Shown one piece after another: positions 36,691-45,303 of a stretch of 64,000 nucleotides of DNA. Position 1 is the first letter of the stretch; the number at the start of each line of letters is the position of its first letter. Source of the stretch: Duganella phyllosphaerae (GTDB taxonomy: Bacteria; Pseudomonadota; Gammaproteobacteria; Burkholderiales; Burkholderiaceae_D); NCBI RefSeq assembly GCF_001758785.1, contig NZ_LROM01000090.1, positions 62,001 to 126,000 on the forward strand. The letters run 5' to 3'. A program made the translations under genes and the position numbers. The notes beneath the pieces were generated by a model that worked only from the letters and a program-made list of their open reading frames with translations, was not told the DNA's origin and made no database searches.

Positions 36691-39435
36691 TCAACCAGCG
36701 GCCAGCTCCACCCGCGTATGCACGAGGATCTTCTTGATCTCGGGGACGCACGAGCCGCAATTGCCACCGGCCTTCAGGCACGCCGTCACCTGCGCCACCG
36801 TCTGCAGGTCCTGCTCGACGATGGCGTTGCAGATGGTGTTGCGACCGACGCCAAAGCACGAGCACACGGTCGGGCCGGTATCGGCGCCCTTCTCCACCGG
36901 CATGCCCACCAGCAGGCCCACGCGGTCGATCTCGCTCAGTTGATCCCTGGCGAACAGGCTGGCCAGCCACGCGCGCGACGGCATGTCCTGGCGCGGCGAG
37001 AGGAAGATGCACTGCTCGATACGATCGTCCACCACGTGCACGGCGCGGTACACGCCAGCGGTCTTGTCTTCGTATTCCAGCCAGTCGGCGTCGAGGTCGT
37101 CCACCCCCAGCAGCGCGCGCGCCCAGGCGCTGAAGTCGCCGATAGTGTTGCGGCCCGCGAGCTCGTAGCGGGCGAATGCCTTGCCCTGGATGCGGGTCCA
37201 GTGCGCCACGCTGTCGAGATTCACTTCGGTGCGGCTCAAGATAAAACTATGCCAGTTGACGCGGAACTGGTCGATGCGCACCGGCGTGTGCTTGAACTCC
37301 GGCTCGCCCGATACCGGATCGACCACCGGGTTGACCAAGGCGCCCACGCGCGCGTCCGACGAGGTCTGGCCGTTCCAGTGAATCGGGATGAACACGCTGC
37401 CGCGCGCGATGCCGCCGCCGTGCTGCACCCGCGCCACCATGGCGCCCCAGGCAGAGCTGATGCGCGCCAGTTCGCCCTCGCGCACGCCGTGCAGCAGCGC
37501 GTCCTGCGGGTGGATGTCGACGAACGACTCGGAGATGTGGTCGGCCAGCGTGTGCGACTTGCCGGTGCGCGTCATGGTGTGCCACTGGTCGCGCACGCGG
37601 CCGGTGTTGAGCGTGAGTGGATAGTCTTCGCACACGGCGTTGGCCGGCGCCCGGGTGGCAGTGGCGATGAAGCGCGCCTTGCCGTCGCCGTGGGCGTAGC
37701 GGTGGTCGGCGAACAGCCGTGCTTCGCTGTGCACCACGCCGGCGGCATCGCGCCGTGCCGGCCACTGTACCGGTTCGAGCTCGGCGTATTCGGCTGGCGT
37801 CAGGCCGGCCAGGCCTGACATGTCGAACGCGCGCGGAATATCCTGGGCTTCATTGCGGAAGCCGCTCAGGCGCGCGTGCTCGTCGAAGACGGCGGCAGCG
37901 TCGGCAAAGTCGAAGCCGGCGTAGCCCATGCGCTGCGCGAACAGCGAGATGATCTGCCAGTCGCCCAGCGCCTCGCCCGGTGCGGGCAAAAATGCGCGCT
38001 GGCGCGAGATGCGGCGCTCGGAGTTGGTGACCGTGCCGTCTTTTTCGCCCCAGCCCAGCGCCGGCAGCAGCACGTGGGCGTAAGCATTGGTGTCGGTATT
38101 CTGCATGATGTCGGACGCCACCACCAGCTCGCATTTTTCCAGTGCGCGGCGGGCCTGGTCGGCGTCGGGCAGGCTGACCAGCGGGTTGGTGGCCATCACC
38201 CATACCGCCTTGACCTTGCCCTCTTCGATGGCTTTGAAAAGATCGACGGCTTTGAGGCCGCCCCTGCGGGCCATGGCCGGCGAGTCCCAGAACGTTTGGA
38301 CCACGTCGCGGTGATCGGCGCGCTCGAGGTCCATGTGCGCAGCCAGCATATTGGCCAGGCCACCGACTTCGCGGCCGCCCATGGCGTTGGGCTGGCCGGT
38401 GATCGAGAACGGTCCCATGCCCGGCTGGCCGATCCGCCCGCCAATCAAATGGCAGTTGATGATGGCGTTGACCTTGTCGGTGCCGGCGGACGACTGGTTG
38501 ACGCCCATCGAGTAGGCGGTGATGGTTTTCGCCGTGGCGGCAAACGCTTCGTAGAATTCGATCAGCAGCGCCGGATCGATGCGGCACACCTTGGCCACCG
38601 CCAGCGGATCGGCGCAATCGATGTTGGCGGCGGCCAGCGCGGCGTCGAAGCCGTTGGTGTGGTCGGTGATGAAATCGGGGGCCACCGCGCCGATGCGCGA
38701 CAGGTAGCTCAACAAGCCGTTGAACAGCCAGACGTCGGTGCCGGACTTGATCGGCAGGTGCAGGTCGGCCAGCTCGCAGGTGGCGGTGCGGCGCGGGTCG
38801 ATCACGACCAGCTTCAGGTCCGGGCGGGCTTCCCTGGCTTTTAAAATGCGCTGGAACAGGATCGGGTGGCACCACGCGGTGTTGGAACCCACCAGCACCA
38901 CCATGTCGGCCAGCTCCAGGTCGTCGTAGCACAGCGGCACCAGGTCTTCGCCAAAGGCGAGCTTGTAGCCGGCCACCGCCGACGACATGCACAGGCGCGA
39001 GTTGGTGTCGATATTGGCGCTGCCCACGTACCCCTTCATCAGCTTGTTGGCGACGTAGTAGTCCTCGGTCAGCAGCTGGCCCGAGACGTACAGCGCCACC
39101 GCGTCCGGTCCATGCTCGTCGATCACGGCGCGCCACTTGGCGGCCATCTTGCCGAGCGCCTCGTCCCACGATACGCGGCGCAGGCCATCGGCCTCGCGCA
39201 CCTGCGGATACAGCAGGCGGCCGTCGAGACCCACGGTCTCGCCCAGGGCAGAGCCCTTGACGCACAGGCGGCCCAGGTTGGCGGGATGCTGCTTGTCGCC
39301 GGCGATGGCGACCGTGCCGTCGGCCTGCGGCGTGGCGCTCACGCCGCAGCCCACGCCGCAGTACGCGCAAGTGGTACGGACGGTGCCCACCGGGGCAACC
39401 GGGCGGATGGCAAGATGGTCTTGGGACAGGTTCAA
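36691..39435 (-). CDS. nasA: Assimilatory nitrate reductase catalytic subunit, with C-terminal BFD-type [2Fe-2S] domain
   Basis: 914 residues. Bis-MGD molybdenum enzyme reducing nitrate to nitrite in the cytoplasm. Cys23, 26, 30 and 58 (CAYCGVGC and GRLCVKG) bind an N-terminal [4Fe-4S] cluster. The molybdopterin domains include RLCMSSAVAGYK, MGVNQSSAGTDKVNAIINCHL and GQPNAMGGREVGG. The molybdopterin dinucleotide-binding C-terminal domain has LNTGRVRDQWHTMTRTGKS. The last about 65 residues (TVCSCFGVG and GGNCGSCVPEIK) form a BFD-like iron-sulphur domain, as in Klebsiella-type NasA. No signal peptide. Last gene of the narK-nirBD operon. Confidence 0.95.
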   Translation of the reverse strand: MNLSQDHLAIRPVAPVGTVRTTCAYCGVGCGVSATPQADGTVAIAGDKQHPANLGRLCVKGSALGETVGLDGRLLYPQVREADGLRRVSWDEALGKMAAKWRAVIDEHGPDAVALYVSGQLLTEDYYVANKLMKGYVGSANIDTNSRLCMSSAVAGYKLAFGEDLVPLCYDDLELADMVVLVGSNTAWCHPILFQRILKAREARPDLKLVVIDPRRTATCELADLHLPIKSGTDVWLFNGLLSYLSRIGAVAPDFITDHTNGFDAALAAANIDCADPLAVAKVCRIDPALLIEFYEAFAATAKTITAYSMGVNQSSAGTDKVNAIINCHLIGGRIGQPGMGPFSITGQPNAMGGREVGGLANMLAAHMDLERADHRDVVQTFWDSPAMARRGGLKAVDLFKAIEEGKVKAVWVMATNPLVSLPDADQARRALEKCELVVASDIMQNTDTNAYAHVLLPALGWGEKDGTVTNSERRISRQRAFLPAPGEALGDWQIISLFAQRMGYAGFDFADAAAVFDEHARLSGFRNEAQDIPRAFDMSGLAGLTPAEYAELEPVQWPARRDAAGVVHSEARLFADHRYAHGDGKARFIATATRAPANAVCEDYPLTLNTGRVRDQWHTMTRTGKSHTLADHISESFVDIHPQDALLHGVREGELARISSAWGAMVARVQHGGGIARGSVFIPIHWNGQTSSDARVGALVNPVVDPVSGEPEFKHTPVRIDQFRVNWHSFILSRTEVNLDSVAHWTRIQGKAFARYELAGRNTIGDFSAWARALLGVDDLDADWLEYEDKTAGVYRAVHVVDDRIEQCIFLSPRQDMPSRAWLASLFARDQLSEIDRVGLLVGMPVEKGADTGPTVCSCFGVGRNTICNAIVEQDLQTVAQVTACLKAGGNCGSCVPEIKKILVHTRVELAAG

Positions 39436-39462
39436 GGTTGGCTCGCTATCTCGATAGTTTTG

Positions 39463-40704
39463 CTACGCGGCCCTGGCGCTGAGCGCCTCGCCGAACAACA
39501 GGTTCTGGCGCATGGCGCTGATGTCGGTGCGGTTCTGGATCAGGCCGAAGTACCACGGACCGTCTTTCACATCACCGTACAGCACGGCGCCGGTTACACG
39601 ATTGTCCTTCAATACCAGCCGCTTGTACACGCCCCGGCGCGCATCGCGCAGCACCAGGTCTTCGCTGCCCGCGCCGCCGATGAAGTCGCCAACCGAGTAC
39701 AGGTCCACGCCGGTCACCTTCAGGCGCGTGGGCGAGGTTTGCTGCACGTAGCGGCGCACGCCGGCGCCGGCCAGGTGGGCGCCGCACACGCGCGCCTGAT
39801 CCCAGATCGGCGCCACCAGCCCGAACGTGGCGCTGCGGTGCTGCACGCATTCGCCCACGGCGTAGATGCGCGGATCGTAGGTTTGCAAGGTGTCGTCCAC
39901 CACGATGGCGCGGTCGCAGTGCAGGCCGGCCGCCTTGGCCAGCTCGATATTCGGCCGCACGCCGGCAGTCATCACCACCAGGTCGGCCGGGATCCCGGTG
40001 CCATCCTGGAAGCGCACGCCCGTGACGCGGTCGGTGCCGGTAATTTCTGCGGTGTTGGCGTTCATCAGGAACGTCAACCCTTTCGCTTCCAGCGCCTTTT
40101 GCAGCAGCAGCGCGGCCGGCTTGTCGAGCTGCTGGTTCATCAGCGCGTCGCCCACGTGCACCACCGTCACCGCCATGCCCTGGCGTTGCAGGCCGTTGGC
40201 CGCTTCCAGGCCCAGCAAGCCGCCGCCGATCACCACCGCGTGGCGGTGATTGCGCGCCATGGCCAGCATGCTTTCCACGTCCTGGATGTCGCGGAAGGCC
40301 AGCACACCGCGCAACTGGTGGCCCGGCACCGGGATGATGAACGGCTTGGAGCCGGTGGCGATCAAGAGGCGGTCGTAGCGCACCTGCAGGCCGGAACGCG
40401 CACGCACGATGCGCTGCTTGCGGTCGATATGCTCGACCGGATCACCCGCGTGCAAGGTGATGCCATGCTGGACATACCATTCGCGCGTGTTGAGCATGAT
40501 GTCCTCCATGCTTTTTTCGCCGGCGAGCACCGGCGAGAGCAGGATGCGGTTGTAGTTACCGTGCGGCTCGGCGCCGAACACGGTAATGTCGTACAGGTCC
40601 GGCGCGAGCTTGTACAGCTCCTCGACCGTGCGCATGCCGGCCATGCCGTTGCCGATGACGACCAGCGACGGCCTGGCGGCGTTGGCAGGCGCGTCTGCAG
40701 ACAT
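39463..40704 (-). CDS. FAD-dependent NAD(P)H oxidoreductase (NasB/NirB N-terminal-like)
   Basis: 413 residues. It corresponds to the flavin half of NirB: LVVIGNGMAGMRTVEEL (FAD), GNYNRILLSPVLAGEKS, VIGGGLLGLEAANGLQ (NAD(P)H) and AVGECVQHRS. No iron-sulphur or sirohaem part. It lies between nirD (2 bases) and nasA (27 bases) and probably supplies electrons from NAD(P)H to the BFD domain of NasA. The start at 40704 is supported by immediate coupling to nirD; a longer open frame to 40785 lies inside nirD. Confidence 0.88.
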   Translation of the reverse strand: MSADAPANAARPSLVVIGNGMAGMRTVEELYKLAPDLYDITVFGAEPHGNYNRILLSPVLAGEKSMEDIMLNTREWYVQHGITLHAGDPVEHIDRKQRIVRARSGLQVRYDRLLIATGSKPFIIPVPGHQLRGVLAFRDIQDVESMLAMARNHRHAVVIGGGLLGLEAANGLQRQGMAVTVVHVGDALMNQQLDKPAALLLQKALEAKGLTFLMNANTAEITGTDRVTGVRFQDGTGIPADLVVMTAGVRPNIELAKAAGLHCDRAIVVDDTLQTYDPRIYAVGECVQHRSATFGLVAPIWDQARVCGAHLAGAGVRRYVQQTSPTRLKVTGVDLYSVGDFIGGAGSEDLVLRDARRGVYKRLVLKDNRVTGAVLYGDVKDGPWYFGLIQNRTDISAMRQNLLFGEALSARAA

Positions 40705-40706
40705 AC

Positions 40707-41054
40707 TCACAGCCCTACCCACACTTTGCCACCGGCGATGCGCGCCGGGTACGTGCCCACCGAGTGCGCCGGCGACTCGATGCATTCGCCGGTCTGCAAA
40801 TCGAAGTGCTGCTTGTAGATGGGCGAGGCCACCACGATCCGTTCGCCGATGCTCCCCACCAGGCCGCGCGAGAGTACCGAGGCTTCCGAGTTGGGGTCGT
40901 AGTTCTCGATGGCGAACACGCGCGAGCCACCGTCATCGACGTGGAACACGGCCACCTGCGCGCCGTTCAGCAAGGCGCACACGCCGGTGTTGGGGACGAT
41001 GTCGTCCAGCTGGCAAACGGCAATCCAGTGGTCGGTTTGAATATCGCGATGCAT
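40707..41054 (-). CDS. nirD: Nitrite reductase (NADH) small subunit
   Basis: 115 residues, Rieske-like fold without the usual cluster ligands. VCQLDDIVPNTGVCALLNG at the N-terminus and YKQHFDLQTGECIE near residue 80 are characteristic of NirD. Works with NirB in reduction of nitrite to ammonium. It starts 10 bases after the nirB stop. Confidence 0.94.
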   Translation of the reverse strand: MHRDIQTDHWIAVCQLDDIVPNTGVCALLNGAQVAVFHVDDGGSRVFAIENYDPNSEASVLSRGLVGSIGERIVVASPIYKQHFDLQTGECIESPAHSVGTYPARIAGGKVWVGL

Positions 41055-41064
41055 AGCATTCTCC

Positions 41065-43593
41065 TCAGGCGGTAACGGCGATCGGAATCACGCGTTTGCG
41101 CTCTTCCACGGTGGCCGGGCGGATCTGGCCGCGTTCTTCCATGAACAGCACGTTCTCGTCGCCCTTGTCGCTGTTGACGAAATGGCGGAAGCGCTTGCGC
41201 GTCTCCGGGTTTTCCACGGCTTCCTTCCACTCGCACGCATAGGTATTGACGACGTGCTGCATGTCCGCTTCCAGGTCGGCCGCGATGCCCAGCTTGTCGT
41301 GCACCACGACCTGCTTGAGGTAATCGAGGCCGCCTTCGAGGTTTTCGCGCCAGGTGCTGGTGCGCTGCAGGCGGTCGCCGGTGCGGGTGTAGAACATCAG
41401 GAAGCGGTCGATGTACCGCACCAGCGTGGCCTTGTCGAGGTCGGTGGCCAGCAGCTCGGCGTGGCGCGGCTTCATGCCGCCGTTGCCGGCCACGTACAGG
41501 TTCCAGCCCTTCTCGGTGGCGATGATGCCCACGTCCTTGCCCTGCGCTTCGGCGCACTCGCGGGTGCAGCCAGAGACGCCGAACTTGATCTTGTGCGGCG
41601 TGCGCAAGCCCTTGTAGCGGTTTTCCAGCTCGATGGCCAGACCAATCGAATCATCGACGCCATAGCGGCACCAGGTGGACCCCACGCACGATTTCACCGT
41701 GCGCAGCGACTTGCCGTAAGCGTGACCCGATTCGAAGCCGGCCGCGATCAATTCCTCCCAGATCAGCGGCAACTGGTCCACGCGCGCGCCAAACAGATCA
41801 ACGCGGGCGCCGCCCGTGATCTTGGTGTACAGGCCGTACTTCTTGGCGACCATGCCCACGGCGATCAGGCCATCTGCCGTCACTTCGCCGCCCGGCATGC
41901 GCGGCACGACCGAATACGTGCCGTCCTTCTGGATATTGCCGAGGAAGTAGTCGTTGGTGTCCTGCAGGCTGGCGTGCTCTTTTTTCAGCACGAAGTCGTT
42001 CCACACCGACGCCAGGATGCTGGCCGCCAGCGGCTTGCACACGTCGCAGCCCAGGCCCTTGCCGTGCTTTGCCAGCAGGTCGCCGAACGATTTGATCTGG
42101 CCCACTTTGATCAGGTGGAACAGCTCCTGGCGCGAGTAGGCGAAGTGTTCGCACACGTGGTTGTTGACCGCCATGCCGAGCTTTTTCATTTCGGCCTTCA
42201 TCACTTGCGTCACCAGCGGCACGCAGCCGCCGCACGAGGTGCCGGCGTTGGTGCAGCTTTTGACGTCGCCGATGGTCGTGGCGCCGCCCGCCACCGCCGC
42301 GCAGATCGCGCCTTTGGAGACGTCGTTGCACGAGCAGATCTGCGCGCCTTCCGGCAGCGCGTCAACACCGAGGCCCGGCCTGGCCGCGCCATCGGACTGC
42401 GGCAGGATCAGGAACTCGGGCGACTCGGGCAGCTCTATCTTGTTGAGCATCATTTGCAGCAGCGTGCCGTATTCGGCTGCATCGCCCACCATCACGCCGC
42501 CCAGCAGGTACTTGCCGCAGTCGGAGACGACGATCTTCTTGTAGATCTGCTTGCGCTCGTCGGTGAACTGGTACGAGCGGCTGCCGGCGACATTGCCGTG
42601 CGGGTCGCCGATACTGGCCACGTCCACGCCCATCAGTTTGAGCTTGGTGCTCATGTCGGCGCCGGCGAATTCGCCCGCTTCGCCCAACATGTGCCTGGCC
42701 GCGACGCGGGCCATCTCGTAACCGGGCGCCACCAGGCCGAAAATCAGGCCGCCCCACAGCGCGCATTCGCCGATGGCATACACGTCCGGGTCGGACGTGA
42801 CGCAGTTGTTGTTGATCTCGATGCCGCCGCGCGGGCCCACCGTCAGGCCGCATTCGCGCGCCAGCATGTCGCGCGGGCGGATGCCGGCCGAGAACACGAT
42901 CATGTCGGCGTCCAGGTGGCCGCCGTCGGCGAATTCCATCCTGTGGGTGCCATCGACACCATCGACAATCGCCGTGGTGTTCTTGCCGGTGTGGACGGTC
43001 ACGCCCAGCTCTTCGATTTTCCGGCGCAGCACGCGCGCGCCGCCTTCATCGACCTGCACCGCCATCAGGCGCGGCGAGAATTCCACCACGTGGGTTTCCA
43101 GCTTCAGATCGCGCAGCGCCTTGGCGCATTCGAGGCCCAGCAGGCCGCCGCCGATCACCACGCCGGTTTTCGAGCGCGCGCCGCATTCGAGCATCGCTTC
43201 CAGGTCTTCGATGGTGCGGTAGACGAAGCAGTCCTTGCGCTCCTTGCCCGGCAGCGGCGGCACGAACGGGAACGAGCCGGTGGCGATCACCAGCTTGTCG
43301 TACGGGAGTACGCTGCCGTCGCCGATGGTGACGGTTTTGGCGGCGCGGTCGATGGCGGTGGCGCGGGTGTTCAGGCGCAAGACCATGTCGTCGCGTTCAA
43401 AAAAGCCCGGTTTGACCAGCGACAGGTCTTCGGCGGTTTTACCGGAGAAGAATTCGGACAGGTGCACGCGGTCGTAGGCGGGACGCACTTCTTCGCACAG
43501 CACGGTCACCTGCAGGCCAGGCGTGCCGCCGGCAGCGAGCGACTCGAGGAATTTATGGCCGACCATACCGTGGCCGATGACGATGATTTTCAT
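41065..43593 (-). CDS. nirB: Nitrite reductase (NADH) large subunit
   Basis: 842 residues. Domain order: FAD/NAD(P)H domain (IIVIGHGMVGHKF at 3; VIGGGLLGLECAKAL near 152), BFD-like [2Fe-2S] domains (ICSCNDVSKGAIC and SCGGCVPL near 425-470; GLGCDVCKP near 520), then the sirohaem/[4Fe-4S] domain with CVGSTWC and SGCTRECAEAQGKD near 640-690. It reduces nitrite by six electrons to ammonium. The start is MKIIVIGHG at 43593; upstream open frame to 43704 lies inside narK. Sirohaem is supplied through the cobA product encoded nearby. Confidence 0.96.
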   Translation of the reverse strand: MKIIVIGHGMVGHKFLESLAAGGTPGLQVTVLCEEVRPAYDRVHLSEFFSGKTAEDLSLVKPGFFERDDMVLRLNTRATAIDRAAKTVTIGDGSVLPYDKLVIATGSFPFVPPLPGKERKDCFVYRTIEDLEAMLECGARSKTGVVIGGGLLGLECAKALRDLKLETHVVEFSPRLMAVQVDEGGARVLRRKIEELGVTVHTGKNTTAIVDGVDGTHRMEFADGGHLDADMIVFSAGIRPRDMLARECGLTVGPRGGIEINNNCVTSDPDVYAIGECALWGGLIFGLVAPGYEMARVAARHMLGEAGEFAGADMSTKLKLMGVDVASIGDPHGNVAGSRSYQFTDERKQIYKKIVVSDCGKYLLGGVMVGDAAEYGTLLQMMLNKIELPESPEFLILPQSDGAARPGLGVDALPEGAQICSCNDVSKGAICAAVAGGATTIGDVKSCTNAGTSCGGCVPLVTQVMKAEMKKLGMAVNNHVCEHFAYSRQELFHLIKVGQIKSFGDLLAKHGKGLGCDVCKPLAASILASVWNDFVLKKEHASLQDTNDYFLGNIQKDGTYSVVPRMPGGEVTADGLIAVGMVAKKYGLYTKITGGARVDLFGARVDQLPLIWEELIAAGFESGHAYGKSLRTVKSCVGSTWCRYGVDDSIGLAIELENRYKGLRTPHKIKFGVSGCTRECAEAQGKDVGIIATEKGWNLYVAGNGGMKPRHAELLATDLDKATLVRYIDRFLMFYTRTGDRLQRTSTWRENLEGGLDYLKQVVVHDKLGIAADLEADMQHVVNTYACEWKEAVENPETRKRFRHFVNSDKGDENVLFMEERGQIRPATVEERKRVIPIAVTA

Positions 43594-43615
43594 GGTGTAG
43601 TCCTTGACGTGATTA

Positions 43616-44920
43616 CTACGCTGCCAGCTTGGAAGCGATGACGTTTTCTTCGATGGTGCTGCTGGAGAAGCGCGCCGCCAGTGCGCACAGGGCAGTGGCT
43701 GCAACGACGAAGCCGAGGATGGAGAGCGTCTGCTGGACGTCGCCCATGCCCTTCATCAGGAAGCCCGCGGCCACCGCACCGACGTTGCCGCCGGCGCCGA
43801 TGATGCCGGCCACGCCACCCAGGGCGCGCTTGTCGACGAACGGCACCACGGCGTAGGTCGCACCGCAGGCCATGTGGGTGAACAGGCCGAAGATCAGCAT
43901 GGCGCCGATGGCCAGGACGGCAGTGCTGGCGTGAGCAAACATCAGCAGGCCGGCGCCTTCACCGAGCATCAGCACGAACAGCAGCGTGACGCGGTGATTG
44001 AGATTGCCGCGTGCGGCAAACTTGTCCGAGGCCCAGCCGCCCAGGGCGCGGGCAAACAGCGCCAGCAAGCCGAAGCTGCCGGCGGCCATGCCGGCCTGGC
44101 CCAGCGTCAGGTTGAAATGATCGACGTAGTAGATGGCGGCGATGTTGTGGATGAAGATCTCGATACCGAAGCAGGCGCCGTAGGTGACGAACAGCAGCCA
44201 CACGCGGTAGTTGGCGGCAGCCAGTTTGAAGCTCTCCCAGCCGCCCTTTTTGCCGCCTTCGATTGCAATGCCGGCGGCGCGCAGTTCGCTGAAGTTGCCC
44301 TGCGGGCAGTCCTGGGTAAAACGGTAATAAACGAAGGCCATCACGATCATCAGCACGCCCGGCACGATCAAGGCGGCGCGCCAGCCGAAGGTCTCGGAGA
44401 CGCCCAGCATGATCATCGCGGTCATCAGCAGCGGCATCACGGCTTGCGCCACGCCGCCGCCCGCATTGCCCCAGCCGGCAGCTGCCGCATTGGCGGTGCC
44501 GACCACTTTCGGGCCGAACATGACGGAGGTATGGTACTGGGTGATGACGAAGCTGGCACCGGCCGCGCCGATCCCCAGGCGGAAGAACAGGAAGCTCTCG
44601 TAGCTCTGGGCAAAGGCGACGCCGATCACCGGGATGGAGCCGAGCAGCAGCAGGCCGGTATAGGTCTTGCGCGGACCGAAGTGGTCACACAGCGGGCCGA
44701 CGATCAGGCGCACCAGGATCGTGATGGCGACGGCGGCGATATTGATGTTGGCGATCTGCGCGCCGGAGAGATTGAATTCTCCCTTGATGACGGGCATGAG
44801 CGGCGCGCAGGCAAACCACGCGAAGAAGCAGACGAAGAACGCCATCCAGGTCAGGTGGAACGCCCGCATTTGCGGCGTCGAGATCGAGAGGAGCTTGATG
44901 CTGTTAGCTTTGGTGGCCAT
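43616..44920 (-). CDS. narK: Nitrate/nitrite transporter, NNP family (NarK/NasA type)
   Basis: 434 residues, 12 predicted helices. The first nitrate signature lies around GIGAAGASFVITQYHTSVMF, the second around AAAGWGNAGGGVAQ, and a cytoplasmic MFS motif is GPLCDHFGPRKTY. It is the first gene of the narK-nirB-nirD-oxidoreductase-nasA operon, and follows a sigma-54 promoter and an attenuator leader. The start at 44920 follows GAACGGGATAAAACA. Together with the ABC system this gives the cell two nitrate uptake routes. Confidence 0.93.
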   Translation of the reverse strand: MATKANSIKLLSISTPQMRAFHLTWMAFFVCFFAWFACAPLMPVIKGEFNLSGAQIANINIAAVAITILVRLIVGPLCDHFGPRKTYTGLLLLGSIPVIGVAFAQSYESFLFFRLGIGAAGASFVITQYHTSVMFGPKVVGTANAAAAGWGNAGGGVAQAVMPLLMTAMIMLGVSETFGWRAALIVPGVLMIVMAFVYYRFTQDCPQGNFSELRAAGIAIEGGKKGGWESFKLAAANYRVWLLFVTYGACFGIEIFIHNIAAIYYVDHFNLTLGQAGMAAGSFGLLALFARALGGWASDKFAARGNLNHRVTLLFVLMLGEGAGLLMFAHASTAVLAIGAMLIFGLFTHMACGATYAVVPFVDKRALGGVAGIIGAGGNVGAVAAGFLMKGMGDVQQTLSILGFVVAATALCALAARFSSSTIEENVIASKLAA

Positions 44921-44942
44921 TGTTTTATCCCGTTCAGAAAAC

Positions 44943-44992
44943 AAAAAGGCGCCCGCGCAACCGGGCCATAAAAACCGGGTTGGGCGGACGCC
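44943..44992 (-). terminator. Leader terminator (attenuator) of the narK operon
   Basis: On the minus strand a strong hairpin (arms 44992-44975 and 44965-44948, 15-16 of 18 pairs counting G-U) is followed by TTTTTG, 23 bases before the narK ATG. Placed downstream of the promoter and upstream of the first gene, it will stop transcription unless the overlapping ANTAR hairpin forms. Confidence 0.88.
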
Positions 44993-45021
44993 GTTGTCCT
45001 GCCAGTCCGTCTTTGGACCGG
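44986..45021 (-). promoter_or_regulatory. ANTAR-type dual hairpin in narK leader RNA
   Basis: Hairpin 1 (45021-45002): stem CCGGTCC/GGACTGG with loop AAAGAC. Hairpin 2 (44999-44986): stem GGAC/GTCC with loop AACGGC. Both loops are six bases with A1 and G4, the published requirement for ANTAR protein binding. The 3' strand of hairpin 2 is part of the 5' arm of the terminator, so the two structures exclude each other. The expected ligand is the ANTAR protein encoded at 50075-50704. Confidence 0.88.
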
Positions 45022-45075
45022 CTATGTATTCGTGTGCTGCAGGGAGATCGCCGTTGACCTCTTGAGCTTACCTAT

Positions 45076-45091
45076 TGCAAGAGGCGTGCCA
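45076..45091 (-). promoter_or_regulatory. Sigma-54 promoter of narK-nirBD-nasA operon
   Basis: Minus strand TGGCAC-GCCTC-TTGCA matches the sigma-54 consensus at every defined position. The predicted start near 45064 gives a leader of about 145 nt, enough for the two ANTAR hairpins and the terminator. Confidence 0.9.
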
Positions 45092-45153
45092 GATAGGGGT
45101 GGGTGGTGCGACAGAGGGGGAATGCGGTGGCGAGGGTGATGAGCGACGTGGTT

Positions 45154-45205
45154 GGTGCAAGCTGGCGGTGCATGGTGCACGTTATGGGTGCGTTATTGCG
45201 GTGCA
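45154..45205. promoter_or_regulatory. Cluster of GGTGCA half-sites, candidate NtrC enhancer
   Basis: GGTGCA occurs at 45154, 45167, 45174 and 45200, with a near copy GGTGCG at 45187, 65-130 bases upstream of the sigma-54 promoter. NtrC sites are built from TGCACC/GGTGCA halves. No perfect inverted pair with standard spacing is present, so binding is inferred from density and position. Confidence 0.5.
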
Positions 45206-45254
45206 GGCACTAAACCCCGCAGGTCCGGCCACGACACGCGGCCTGCGCGTCGAT

Positions 45255-45283
45255 GGGGTCGGACCCCGTAGGGGGTCCGACCC
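45255..45283. repeat. GGGGTCGGACCCC hairpin repeat, copy 1
   Basis: GGGGTCGGACCCC-GTA-GGGGGTCCGACCC forms a long GC-rich hairpin 21 bases beyond the cobA stop. Near-identical elements lie at 56410-56440 and 63159-63188. It has no T-run, but its position suggests a transcript end. Confidence 0.8.
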
Positions 45284-45303
45284 GGCATGGCCGTGCGGGG
45301 TTA

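Noticed and set aside
44943-44992. Hairpin before narK as a simple terminator of the upstream cobA transcript.
   Set aside because: The T-run is correct only for transcription entering narK, it lies downstream of the sigma-54 promoter, and cobA has its own hairpin at 45255-45283.
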